Shown here: positions 25,886 through 33,674 of the stretch, piece after piece
Layout of the letters: the number at the start of each line of letters is the position of its first letter
Position numbering within the stretch: the first letter of the stretch is position 1
NCBI GenBank assembly: GCA_012842565.1
Contig: DUSO01000076.1
Span: 1 to 36,059, forward strand
DNA from: Bacillota bacterium
GTDB taxonomy: Bacteria; Bacillota; SHA-98; Ch115
Length of the DNA: 36,059 bases
Direction: 5' to 3'
The notes under the pieces: generated by a model
Seen by the model: only the letters and a program-made list of their open reading frames with translations
What the model was told of the DNA's origin: nothing
The model's database searches: none
Position numbers and translations under genes: made by a program

Positions 25886-25987
25886 CCCGGGGATTGGAGG
25901 TGACGGTGTGGAAGTTGTGACAGCAGTTTTCCTGAGCAGGATGCGGTGTCCCAGGTAATTTAAACTCGCATAGGAGGTTGACTCTCG

Positions 25988-26941
25988 GTGATGGCACGGA
26001 AGTTTTTTGTCGCTGCGGTTATTGTGGTAAGTCTGATAGCTATTTTCCTTAGCGGGTCGTCAATTCTGGCTGGTAAGCAATATGAGATCGCGTTTATAGT
26101 CAAGAGCCTTACGAATCCGTTCTGGATTGACATGAAGGCTGGGGCTGAATCGGCGGCCAAGGACCTTAACGTAAAATTGCAGACTATGGCACCAGTGAAA
26201 GCGGATAACGTTGAGGAACAAATTCGTATGATCGAGGATTTGATCCAACGAAAGATAGATGCCATAGTCCTGGCACCTGCTGATACTAAAGGGATCATCC
26301 CGGGCATTGAGAAGGCTAACCAAGCTGGAGTTCCTGTCGTAATTGTAAACACGAAAGCGGCCGGGGGAAAGATAGTCTCTTTTGTGGGCGCAGAGAACTT
26401 CGATGCCGCAACTATGATTGCTGAGCGAGTTGTGGAAAAACTGAACGGCAAGGGTAAGGTAGTCATACTTGAGGGTGTTCCAGCCGCGCAGACTGCAATT
26501 GACCGGAAAAATGGGTTCTTGAGTGTGCTGAAGAAATATAGCGGAATTGAGATCCTGGCATCCCAGACTGCCAATTTCCAAAGGGCAGAAGGGATGATGG
26601 TTATGGAGAACCTACTTCAGCGATTCCCGCACATTGACGCAGTTCTGTGTGCAAATGACGAGATGGCCTTAGGAGCATTGGAAGCAATAGATGCAGCGGG
26701 CAGGCTAAAAGAAATGATTGTCACCGGCTTTGACGCAAACAGAGATGCTGTAGTGGCTGTCCGCGACGGCCGGCTTTTCCTCACATGTGATCAGAACTCT
26801 GCCGCTCAAGGCTCTGAAGGAGTCCGAGCTGCCGTGAGGTATCTCAATGGGGAATCCGTCCCTGCGAGGATCGTGACCAAGGTCATACTTGTCGATAAAA
26901 CCAACGTGGATTCGTACCTCAAAAAATATGGTATCAAGTAA
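25988..26941 (+). CDS. Sugar-binding protein, RbsB type (cluster A)
   Basis: Extracellular receptor of the cluster A importer, 317 aa. The signal peptide is MMARKFFVAAVIVVSLIAIFLSGSSILAG, without a lipobox cysteine. The mature protein starts with the RbsB-type IAFIVKSLTNPFWIDMKAGAESAAKDL and has IDAIVLAPADTKGI and LCANDEMALGALEAIDAAG. AGGAGG is ten bases before GTG 25988, with an ATG directly after. It is strongly similar to the cluster B protein at 34784 (for example EGVPAAQTAIDRK versus EGVPGAQTAIDRK), so the two should bind related ligands. Confidence 0.94.
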   Translation: MMARKFFVAAVIVVSLIAIFLSGSSILAGKQYEIAFIVKSLTNPFWIDMKAGAESAAKDLNVKLQTMAPVKADNVEEQIRMIEDLIQRKIDAIVLAPADTKGIIPGIEKANQAGVPVVIVNTKAAGGKIVSFVGAENFDAATMIAERVVEKLNGKGKVVILEGVPAAQTAIDRKNGFLSVLKKYSGIEILASQTANFQRAEGMMVMENLLQRFPHIDAVLCANDEMALGALEAIDAAGRLKEMIVTGFDANRDAVVAVRDGRLFLTCDQNSAAQGSEGVRAAVRYLNGESVPARIVTKVILVDKTNVDSYLKKYGIK

Positions 26942-26982
26942 TGGGCTGACGGTTGGGAAACGCTGAATGTTCGTCCGCCATT

Positions 26983-27035
26983 AATGGGGATGCATCCGGG
27001 GGCACAGCAATGGGCTCTGGGCGCATCCCCATTGC
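26983..27035 (+). promoter_or_regulatory. Mutually exclusive hairpins after cluster A
   Basis: aatggggatgc (26983-26993) can pair perfectly over 11 bp with gcatccccatt (27023-27033). The loop contains gcaatggg (27007-27014), which can instead pair over 8 bp with cccattgc (27028-27035). The two 3' arms overlap, so only one stem can form at a time. This is the layout of an attenuator or switch, but no T tract follows. Confidence 0.35.
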
Positions 27036-27220
27036 GATTTCATCTCTCCTGGGTGATAATTGTGGAAAGGCTCCAGTCAAATCTACCCCCCTCAAGATAC
27101 GCCGCGTACCTTTGTCTTTCGACGGTGCAGGCCCGGCCGGCATGGAGAACTACTTTGATTCAGCCCCGGCTTGCCCTGTAACATACCCCGCCGATCCCAT
27201 GCGCTATTGATGCGGGAGCA

Positions 27221-27249
27221 TAAAAAATCACCTGGCGAAGAAGGAAATT
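27221..27249 (+). promoter_or_regulatory. Shared regulatory element, site 3 (upstream of XRE-cupin gene 2)
   Basis: taaaaaatcacctggcgaag followed by aaggaaatt aligns without gaps to sites 1 and 2, sharing TAAAAAAT, C12, AG 19-20, AGGA 22-25 and T28. TATTTAA follows at 27267. It is 88 bases before the TTG start of XRE-cupin gene 2, consistent with autoregulation. Confidence 0.55.
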
Positions 27250-27336
27250 GGCTTTCCGCGTAGTAATATTTAAGTAAGGATTAATTAAGAATCATATAGG
27301 CTTAATATTGAAGGCTTGCTTTAGGAGGATTCAGGA

Positions 27337-27912
27337 TTGTCACTTGGTAGCCAGCTTCGGGAATTGAGACTTAAAATGAACATAACTTTGGCTGAACTCG
27401 CCGAGAGGACAGGTCTGACAGCTAGTTTGTTGAGCCAGGTCGAACGTGACATTACTACACCGTCAATTGCAACGCTGAGGAAGATCGCTGATGCTCTAGG
27501 AACTGCAATTGGCTACTTCTTCGAAGACGAGGACCAGCCCAAGCCGCCCGGACCGAAACCGGCGGCCCAGGGTAGAAGGTCGCCTGTTGTGCATGAGGGG
27601 CAGCGGAAGATCCTTTCACCCAATAACGGGGTGACTTTTTACCTCTTGAACCCTGACATGAGCGGTCCGATCGAGTTCATCTACGATGTGTTCGAGCCGG
27701 GCGCCAGCACCGGGGATGAGCTCTACACCCATCCAGGTGTTGAATGCGGTTTAATCCTGGAGGGGGAGCTTGAGGTTCAGGTGGGCGAGGATATTTACCT
27801 GTTGGGTAAGGGTGATAGCATAACCTTTAGTTCTGAGGTGCCGCATCGAAAGAGGAATCCCGGGAAGACGAAGTCCATTTCGATTTGGGCAAATACTCCC
27901 CCGTGGTTCTAA
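27337..27912 (+). CDS. XRE-cupin transcriptional regulator (copy 2)
   Basis: One-component regulator, 191 aa. The XRE domain is LRELRLKMNITLAELAERTGLTASLLSQVERDITTPSIATLRKIADALGTAIGYFF. A proline-rich linker (KPPGPKPAAQGRR) and a C-terminal cupin (HPGVECGLILEGELEVQVGEDIYLLGKGDSITFSSEVPH) follow. A TTG start has AGGAGG eight bases upstream. It is a paralog of copy 1 at 14930 but differs in having the proline linker. It lies upstream of the IolN/IolM/IolO and transporter genes in the same direction and probably controls them; the 185-base gap after it has no obvious terminator. Confidence 0.94.
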   Translation: MSLGSQLRELRLKMNITLAELAERTGLTASLLSQVERDITTPSIATLRKIADALGTAIGYFFEDEDQPKPPGPKPAAQGRRSPVVHEGQRKILSPNNGVTFYLLNPDMSGPIEFIYDVFEPGASTGDELYTHPGVECGLILEGELEVQVGEDIYLLGKGDSITFSSEVPHRKRNPGKTKSISIWANTPPWF

Positions 27913-28044
27913 GTCGGTCATGCCCCTGACCCCTCGGTCCCGCTCCTGACCCCCGCGGGGTATTGGGAGGCCAGACATGGCAGCCAGCCTAGGCATGGTA
28001 CAAGATTCATGGTAGTTGACGGAGGGAGGCTAGACTGCGGTAGC

Positions 28045-28062
28045 TAACTAAGCACGTAGTTA
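28045..28062. promoter_or_regulatory. Small inverted repeat upstream of iolN copy B
   Basis: TAACTA and TAGTTA are complementary around AGCACG, 35 bases before the GTG start of the hydrolase gene. It could be an operator or a leader hairpin. It is short enough to occur by chance. Confidence 0.25.
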
Positions 28063-28097
28063 AATAAACCGATTAAGGGATCAAAGGAGTGGTAGCC

Positions 28098-29063
28098 GTG
28101 TCGAATTGGGAAATCCCTCCAAAGGGAGGGCACATGGACCTCGCAACAGGAATCTATTTTCAAAACATGACCAATAAGCAGGTCGAGAAGCGGCTGAGGG
28201 AGAATGATCTAATCATTATCCCGGTCGGCAGCACAGAGAACCACGGGCCGCATGGGCCATATGGGGAGGATACATTCCTTGTGACCCGAATGGCTGAACA
28301 GGTGGCCCAGAAGACGGGCTGCACAGTGGCGCAGCCGATATGGTATGGGTCTCATCCTTACCAGCATCTGGGAATGCCGGGAACGATCGTTATCCCTGAG
28401 GAGACGTTGGCCGCCTATCTCAGGGCTGTGATCGCTGGTTTCTGGAATGCGGGATTCCGCAAGCAGATCATCATCAACGGCCACGGTCAGGACTATGTTA
28501 TCCCTCTCGCAATTCATCAATTCGGGAAGAAGTACCAGGTCCCGGCAGTCTTGGTCTATGTCCACTGGTGGAATGTCATCACGGAGCACATTCGAGATAA
28601 AGAACATGGCGGTCCATTCGAAACGCCATTCATCCATGCCGATGAGTGTGAGACGTCATATTCTCTCGCCCTCTTCCCGGAGATGTGCGACATGGAGAAT
28701 GCAGTAGACACTGAGCCCACAGGTTTTTTGCCGCCCGGGCATATCGACAAGTCTGGTGAGCCGTATGGGCTCCCGATCAGGTGGTACAACCATCTTGGCC
28801 TCGTGGGGATGGAAGTGATCTGCACCCCGGAAGGGGTCATCGGGCGGGGTACCCTGGCCGAGGCGAGTAAGGCGAAGAAGGGTGTTGAAGCAATCCTGGA
28901 TTACCTCGTCAAATTACATGATGACATCATGAGCAAATTCCCGCCGGGTGAGCTCCCGCCGGTTGATAAGGTGACCCAGCGTTCCAAGGAGGAGATCGAG
29001 GAGCTCATCAAAGGGCCGACAAAGGGTGGCAAACACATATATACGGTTGCTTACCCGGTTTAG
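28098..29063 (+). CDS. iolN: Creatininase-family hydrolase, IolN-like (copy B)
   Basis: Predicted 3-dehydro-scyllo-inosose hydrolase, which would open the diketo-inositol ring to give 5-keto-L-gluconate; 321 aa. Putative metal ligands are E47 and H49 (GSTENHG), D58 (GEDTF), H129 (INGHGQ) and E183 (HADECETS). GTG 28098 has AAAGGAG eight bases upstream; the track start at 28089 lies in the ribosome site. The family assignment is firm. The specific role comes from context: an IolM-like dehydrogenase and an IolO-like epimerase follow immediately, the same trio that makes up the Thermotoga inositol route. Copy A at 21419 is a paralog with the same ligands but different neighbours. Confidence 0.85.
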   Translation: MSNWEIPPKGGHMDLATGIYFQNMTNKQVEKRLRENDLIIIPVGSTENHGPHGPYGEDTFLVTRMAEQVAQKTGCTVAQPIWYGSHPYQHLGMPGTIVIPEETLAAYLRAVIAGFWNAGFRKQIIINGHGQDYVIPLAIHQFGKKYQVPAVLVYVHWWNVITEHIRDKEHGGPFETPFIHADECETSYSLALFPEMCDMENAVDTEPTGFLPPGHIDKSGEPYGLPIRWYNHLGLVGMEVICTPEGVIGRGTLAEASKAKKGVEAILDYLVKLHDDIMSKFPPGELPPVDKVTQRSKEEIEELIKGPTKGGKHIYTVAYPV

Positions 29064-29223
29064 CTCTCGCATGTCCTTTGGTTGCTGTGCCCGTAGCCTG
29101 AGGTATTCAGTCCAACCGGCCCCGGGTGCACAATTTAGCCTGAAATCTCTGAATTGATATCCGATCTCTAAACGGAAATGCGACCCAGTATCTGACAGCC
29201 TCCTCCAGAAAGGAGTGACCGAA

Positions 29224-30378
29224 ATGCCCGACAAGGTGAAAGCCGCCGTAATGACTGCTCCAGGCAAGATAGAGGTCCAGATGCTGCCCTATCCCAAGCT
29301 AGAACGAGGCGCCCTCATCCTCAAGATGGAGATGTCCGGTATCTGCGGGACCGACAAGCACGCATACCAGGGACAGACCCTTCTTTATGGCGGCACTGAG
29401 GCTGAGCAACATATCGTATTCCCCGCGGTACATGGACATGAAAACATCGGGGAGATTGTCGAGATAGATCCCCGGGATCGATTTACCATTGAATATCACG
29501 GGAATGAGCTCAAGGTCGGCGACCGCGTGACAATGTGTCCCAATGTCATCTGCGGTCACTGCTATTACTGCCGTCACATCTTCGCATATCCATTCTGTGC
29601 CAAGAACACGACTATCGGCCTGTCTTATCCGAGCGATCGCCCCCCATATGTAGTAGGTGGGTGGGCGGAGTATATGTTCGTGCCCCCGAAAGCATGGGTG
29701 TATAAGGTCCCGGATGATTTCCCGACCAAACTCGGGGCGCTTGTCGAGCTTTTCGTCGTGACGGCAACTCTGGACCGGGCTAAGGAATTCTCTCGGCTTG
29801 AGGCCAGAGGCTTTGGCTTTGGAGATACAGTAGTGGTACAGGGGGTCGGGCCGATAGGGTTACTCCACGTCACCAAGGCCAGGATCCTGGGTGCCGGCAA
29901 GATAATCGCAGTCGATACATCTCAATACAAGCTCAACCTGGCCATGGAATTTGGGGCTGACTATGCAATAAATATGTCCGAGACCACCAAAGAGGAACGT
30001 GTAGCCAGAGTGCGTGAATTGACCGACGGGCGCGGGGCCGACGTGGTGGTCGAGTGTGCGGGTGTGGCAGATGCGCTGCCTGAAGGGTTGGAGATGATGA
30101 GACGCGGCGGGACCTATATAGAAACGGGCAATTTTGTGGACACCGGCGAGACCACAATCAATGTCCACCGTCACCTTGCCGCCAAGAATGCGCTGGTAAT
30201 CGGCAATTGCAATCACCCGCATAGTGGCTATTACCGGGCCATGGAGATGATGTTGCGATATAATGACCGGTTCCCGTTCGAGAAACTTGTGACCCACGTT
30301 TTCAAGATCGACGATGCTGCCGAGGCCATGGAAAAGTCACTGGACCCGGAGAGTTTGAAGGTGGCGATCGTCCCCTGA
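29224..30378 (+). CDS. iolM: Zinc-dependent medium-chain dehydrogenase, IolM-like
   Basis: Predicted scyllo-inosose 3-dehydrogenase, oxidising keto-inositol to diketo-inositol with NAD(P); 384 aa. Catalytic zinc residues are C41 (GICGTDKH) with H72 and E73 (HGHE). The structural zinc site is C110-C113-C116-C125 in ICGHCYYCRHIFAYPFC. The Rossmann motif is QGVGPIG (206-212), then IIAVD. ATG 29224 has AAAGGAG eight bases upstream; the track's GTG at 29215 is part of that site. It lies between iolN and iolO, with one base of overlap or an 18-base gap to the latter depending on its start. Other polyol or sorbitol-type substrates cannot be excluded by sequence. Confidence 0.8.
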   Translation: MPDKVKAAVMTAPGKIEVQMLPYPKLERGALILKMEMSGICGTDKHAYQGQTLLYGGTEAEQHIVFPAVHGHENIGEIVEIDPRDRFTIEYHGNELKVGDRVTMCPNVICGHCYYCRHIFAYPFCAKNTTIGLSYPSDRPPYVVGGWAEYMFVPPKAWVYKVPDDFPTKLGALVELFVVTATLDRAKEFSRLEARGFGFGDTVVVQGVGPIGLLHVTKARILGAGKIIAVDTSQYKLNLAMEFGADYAINMSETTKEERVARVRELTDGRGADVVVECAGVADALPEGLEMMRRGGTYIETGNFVDTGETTINVHRHLAAKNALVIGNCNHPHSGYYRAMEMMLRYNDRFPFEKLVTHVFKIDDAAEAMEKSLDPESLKVAIVP

Positions 30379-30395
30379 TGAATGGGGGCCCGACG

Positions 30396-31232
30396 ATGAA
30401 GCGCGTAACAAGCATAGCCTTATCGTTTGAGAAGACAGACTTTGGTCCCGTCCTATTCGGCGGAGACTTGGAAGGCGGTATTCGCCTCATTTCGGAGCTG
30501 GGCTTTCCGGCCGTCGAGATCAGCATCCGCGATCCTGGCCTTGTGGATCGTCGCTGGCTTCATCGCCTCCTCTCGGAAACGGGCATATCCATCTCAGGGA
30601 TTGCAACGGGTCAGGCTTACTATAATGATGGGCTAAGCCTGACGGACCTTAAGCCCGAGAGGCGCAGGGTGTGTTTCGATCGCTTGAAGCATCAGGTCGA
30701 CCTTGTGGCAGAATTTGGGGGTTGCCTTATAGTCGGCGGCATACGCGGCGTTCTCTCGCGAGACCCCGGGGAACGCGAGATGCAGGAGGAGGCATTCTAT
30801 TCCGGTTTTCGGGAGCTTGCGGATTTTGCGCGTAAGGTAGGGGTGACAATTGCTCTTGAGCCCATCAATCGCTATGAGACCAACATGATCAATACGGTCT
30901 CCGAAGGGCTTGATGCACTTGCCCGGCTGGGGTGCGACAATGTGGGGTTGTTGGTTGATACCTTCCACATGAATATCGAAGAACCGCGTATTGCTGACAG
31001 CATACGTAGGGCCGGAAGGGCGGTGGTATATGTCCACATAGCCGATAGTAACCGTTGGGCGCCGGGATTTGGCCATACAGACTTTGGCGAGGTATTGGCC
31101 GCCCTGGATGAGATAGGATACGAAGGCCCCATTTCTGCCGAGATCCTGCCTTGCCCGACAGCCGAGGAGGCAGCCATGGCGGTAGCGAGGTTTTGGAAGG
31201 AGCGATCGACCGGTGGAGCGCGCCGTACTTGA
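30396..31232 (+). CDS. iolO: TIM-barrel epimerase, IolO-like (5-keto-L-gluconate epimerase)
   Basis: Predicted to convert 5-keto-L-gluconate to D-tagaturonate; 278 aa. Metal ligands E155, D188, H214 and E249 have the same spacing (33, 26, 35) as in D-tagatose 3-epimerase. ATGQAYYNDGLSLTD, EPINRYETNMINT, VDTFHMNIEEPRI and IADSNRWAPGFGHTDFG closely follow what I recall of the Thermotoga maritima IolO protein (TM0416). ATG 30396 has GGGGG seven bases upstream and is preferred to ATG 30378, which overlaps the iolM stop. It overlaps the next ATPase gene by 20 bases, linking catabolism and transport in one operon. Confidence 0.85.
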   Translation: MKRVTSIALSFEKTDFGPVLFGGDLEGGIRLISELGFPAVEISIRDPGLVDRRWLHRLLSETGISISGIATGQAYYNDGLSLTDLKPERRRVCFDRLKHQVDLVAEFGGCLIVGGIRGVLSRDPGEREMQEEAFYSGFRELADFARKVGVTIALEPINRYETNMINTVSEGLDALARLGCDNVGLLVDTFHMNIEEPRIADSIRRAGRAVVYVHIADSNRWAPGFGHTDFGEVLAALDEIGYEGPISAEILPCPTAEEAAMAVARFWKERSTGGARRT

Positions 31233-32718
31233 AATGCACCAGATAACTAAGCAATTCCCCGGCGTGCTTGCCCTAGATAAGGTCGACTTCGACCTCTACC
31301 CCGGGGAAGTCCATATATTGCTTGGTGAAAATGGGGCCGGTAAATCTACCCTCATGAAGACGCTAGCAGGGGCCCATGAGCCTGATTCCGGCACCATAGT
31401 CGTGGATGGCCGTGAGGTGCGCATACGAAACCCCAAACAGGCTCAAGCTCTGGGGATCAGCATCATCTACCAGGAATTCACCCTTATTCCCTATCTGACC
31501 GTGGCTCAGAACATCTTCCTGGCACGGGAGCCGCTCCGCTGGGGGATGAGGGGCCTTGTGGATCGCGACAGGCTTTATGCTGATAGCACCGCCATCCTAA
31601 AGACTTTGGGCATCTCCGTAGATCCCCGCTCTGTGGTATCTACCCTGGGCGTCGCTCAGCAACAATTGGTAGAGGTAGCCAAGGCACTCTCGTTGAATGC
31701 GCGTATACTCATCATGGATGAACCGACCGCTACTCTAAGTGACCAGGAGATAGAGCAGCTGTTTGGGATCATTCACAACTTGAAATCCCGCGGTGTGGGC
31801 GTTATCTATATCTCTCATCGCCTGCAAGAGGTAGGTCAAATAGGGGACCGGGTAACGGTTTTAAGAGACGGACGATCGGTCGGGACCTACAACGTAGCAG
31901 ATGTGGACATCAATACCCTTATCAAGCTGATGGTAGGCCGGGAGGTTATGGAGAAGGCCGACCGCAGGAGTCTTCCTAACGCCCCCGAGGCTCTTCGAGT
32001 AAGTCACCTCCACCGCAATGGGGTGCTTCATGACGTTAATCTAGTGGTGCGCGAGGGGGAGATCGTGGGGCTAGCCGGGCTTGTCGGGTCCGGGCGAACT
32101 GAGCTGGCAAGAGCCATATTTGGCATCGATCCCTTCGACAGCGGCGAAATCGTGCTGCTGGGTAAGAGGCTCGTCGCCACTAATCCGTCTCTTTCCATCC
32201 GTTTGGGTCTGGGGCTCCTACCCGAAGACCGCAAGTCTGACGGGCTCGCACTTATTCTCCCGGTGAAAGACAATGTTACCCATGCATCTCTCACAAGGCT
32301 GTTTCCGTCTTTCATTCTCGATTTTAGAAAGGAGCGGGCCATAGCTGAGCGGTATGTCCGCGACCTCAGGATTGCGACTCCCAATATCTTCCGCCAGGTG
32401 GGCTTTTTAAGTGGCGGCAACCAACAAAAGGTTGTCCTGGCAAAATGGCTGGCAACGCAGTCACGAGTCCTCATTTTTGATGAGCCAACTCGGGGCATCG
32501 ATGTGGGTGCCAAGGCCGAGGTACATGATTTCATGCGCCAACTGGCAAGGCAGGGCGTCGCGATTTTGATGATATCCTCAGATCTCCCGGAGATCGTAAG
32601 CATGAGCGATCGCGTGTATGTGATGCGCGAGGGCACGATCGTCAAAGAGTTGGAGGGGGAGGACATCAATCAGGAGACGATCATCGGCTACGCTATGGGA
32701 AAAGGTGAGGGCCAGTGA
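31213..32718 (+). CDS. Sugar ABC transporter ATP-binding protein, RbsA type (cluster B)
   Basis: Double ATPase of the cluster B importer, 501 aa. First half: Walker A GENGAGKST, relaxed signature LGVAQQQLVEVAKAL, Walker B ILIMDEPTATLS. Second half: GLVGSGRTEL, LSGGNQQKVVLAKWL and VLIFDEPTRGID. It is collinear with the cluster A protein at 22409. GTG 31213 has AAGGAG ten bases upstream and lies inside the end of iolO. The overlap with an inositol-type epimerase points to an inositol or related cyclitol as transported substrate, similar in principle to the Thermotoga inositol importer. Confidence 0.95.
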   Translation: MERAVLEMHQITKQFPGVLALDKVDFDLYPGEVHILLGENGAGKSTLMKTLAGAHEPDSGTIVVDGREVRIRNPKQAQALGISIIYQEFTLIPYLTVAQNIFLAREPLRWGMRGLVDRDRLYADSTAILKTLGISVDPRSVVSTLGVAQQQLVEVAKALSLNARILIMDEPTATLSDQEIEQLFGIIHNLKSRGVGVIYISHRLQEVGQIGDRVTVLRDGRSVGTYNVADVDINTLIKLMVGREVMEKADRRSLPNAPEALRVSHLHRNGVLHDVNLVVREGEIVGLAGLVGSGRTELARAIFGIDPFDSGEIVLLGKRLVATNPSLSIRLGLGLLPEDRKSDGLALILPVKDNVTHASLTRLFPSFILDFRKERAIAERYVRDLRIATPNIFRQVGFLSGGNQQKVVLAKWLATQSRVLIFDEPTRGIDVGAKAEVHDFMRQLARQGVAILMISSDLPEIVSMSDRVYVMREGTIVKELEGEDINQETIIGYAMGKGEGQ

Positions 32719-33659
32719 GGGGCGGGATGAGAATGGTGGCGGCAATAAAGAGGGTGCCCGGTATAGTCTACGTCTTGGTAGCCCTGATAATGGGCTTCGG
32801 ATGGTTCATACCGGGGTTTTTTACAGTATCTAATTTCCTCAGTGTCATAAGGCAGGGGTCGGTCCTGGCTGTGGTTTCTCTTGGTGCCACACTCGCCATT
32901 CTGAGCAGGGGAGTGAACCTTTCGCTCGGCGGGGTAATGAGCCTTGCAGGCGTCGTTACCGGGGTCCTCATGCACAGAGGGTGGTCCATCATGGCGGCAA
33001 TCCTGGTCGGCATGGCGACTGCCACAGCCGCCGGGTGGCTTACCGGAATCGTCATCGCCGGGGCGGGGATCGCGCCGTTTGTGGTGACTCTGGGGATGAT
33101 GAGCGTGGGCGAGGGCCTAGCTCTCGTTATATCGGGGGGTGCGTCTGTACCTGGATTCAGCAATGCCTTTCAGGTCCTGGGACAGGGCTACCTTCTCCGC
33201 GTCCCCATACCTTTCTGGATTGCGGTGATGGCGTTCTTGATAGTACATTTCATCCTGCGTGATACCCAACTAGGAGTGTCCATTTATGCCGTCGGCGGGA
33301 ATGAAGACGCCGCTTCACTCTCAGGAGTTGATGTGCGTCGCTGCAAATTACAGATCTATTTGATAGGCGGCATCCTGGCGGGTGTTGCAGGAGTGGTTCT
33401 GGCCAGCCGCATGAATTCTGCCCATCCATCGGGTGGCATGGGATTTGAATTTGATGCAATTGCGGCTACGGTGGTAGGGGGAACCCCCATGTCGGGCGGC
33501 CGGGGTGGCGTGGTCGGCACTATGGTGGGTGCGGCGATTATTAGTATAATGCGTAACGGGCTCAATATGCTTGGATTGCCAACCCCCTGGCAAATGACTA
33601 TCATTGGAATGATCATAATTGGAAGCATCGCTCTGGACGCGCTGAAAAGCAACAGGTAG
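32715..33659 (+). CDS. Sugar ABC transporter permease, RbsC type (cluster B, first)
   Basis: Membrane subunit, 314 aa. IRQGSVLAVVSLGATLAILSRGVNLSLGGVMSLAGVV and AGVVLASRMNSAHPSGGMGFEFDAIAATVVGGTPMSGGRGGVVGT match the cluster A first permease closely. The GTG start overlaps the ATPase stop in GTGA. ATG 32727 and ATG 32733 are alternative starts with GAGGGG upstream. One difference to cluster A lies in the substrate-facing helix: SRGVNLSLGG replaces SSGIDLSVGT, an Asn for the usual Asp. Confidence 0.93.
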   Translation: MRGGMRMVAAIKRVPGIVYVLVALIMGFGWFIPGFFTVSNFLSVIRQGSVLAVVSLGATLAILSRGVNLSLGGVMSLAGVVTGVLMHRGWSIMAAILVGMATATAAGWLTGIVIAGAGIAPFVVTLGMMSVGEGLALVISGGASVPGFSNAFQVLGQGYLLRVPIPFWIAVMAFLIVHFILRDTQLGVSIYAVGGNEDAASLSGVDVRRCKLQIYLIGGILAGVAGVVLASRMNSAHPSGGMGFEFDAIAATVVGGTPMSGGRGGVVGTMVGAAIISIMRNGLNMLGLPTPWQMTIIGMIIIGSIALDALKSNR

Positions 33660-33674
33660 GGAGGGACGGGACCA

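Larger units (their letters stand above)
26942..27336 (+). other. 395-base gap between cluster A and XRE-cupin gene 2
   Basis: No convincing gene is seen; the ORFs at 26953-27210 and 26984-27181 have no protein-like composition and no ribosome site. The gap holds the pair of alternative hairpins at 26983-27035 and shared element site 3 at 27221. The part from 27221 to 27320 is strongly AT-rich, as expected for a promoter region. Confidence 0.6.

Noticed and set aside
25960-26581. 204-aa and 173-aa minus-strand ORFs
   Set aside because: Both are antisense to the RbsB-type gene at 25988 and have no family motifs.
26953-27210. 85-aa plus-strand ORF in the gap after cluster A
   Set aside because: No ribosome site, no protein-like pattern, and it overlaps the inverted repeats at 26983-27035.
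27913-28097. Repeated cctgacccc units and ccccgcgggg as a terminator after XRE-cupin 2
   Set aside because: The repeat is only two imperfect copies, and the GC palindrome has a minimal loop and no T tract, so termination is not supported.
32028-32669. 213-aa minus-strand ORF
   Set aside because: Antisense shadow of the second half of the RbsA-type ATPase gene; the same shadow pattern appears opposite the cluster A copy.
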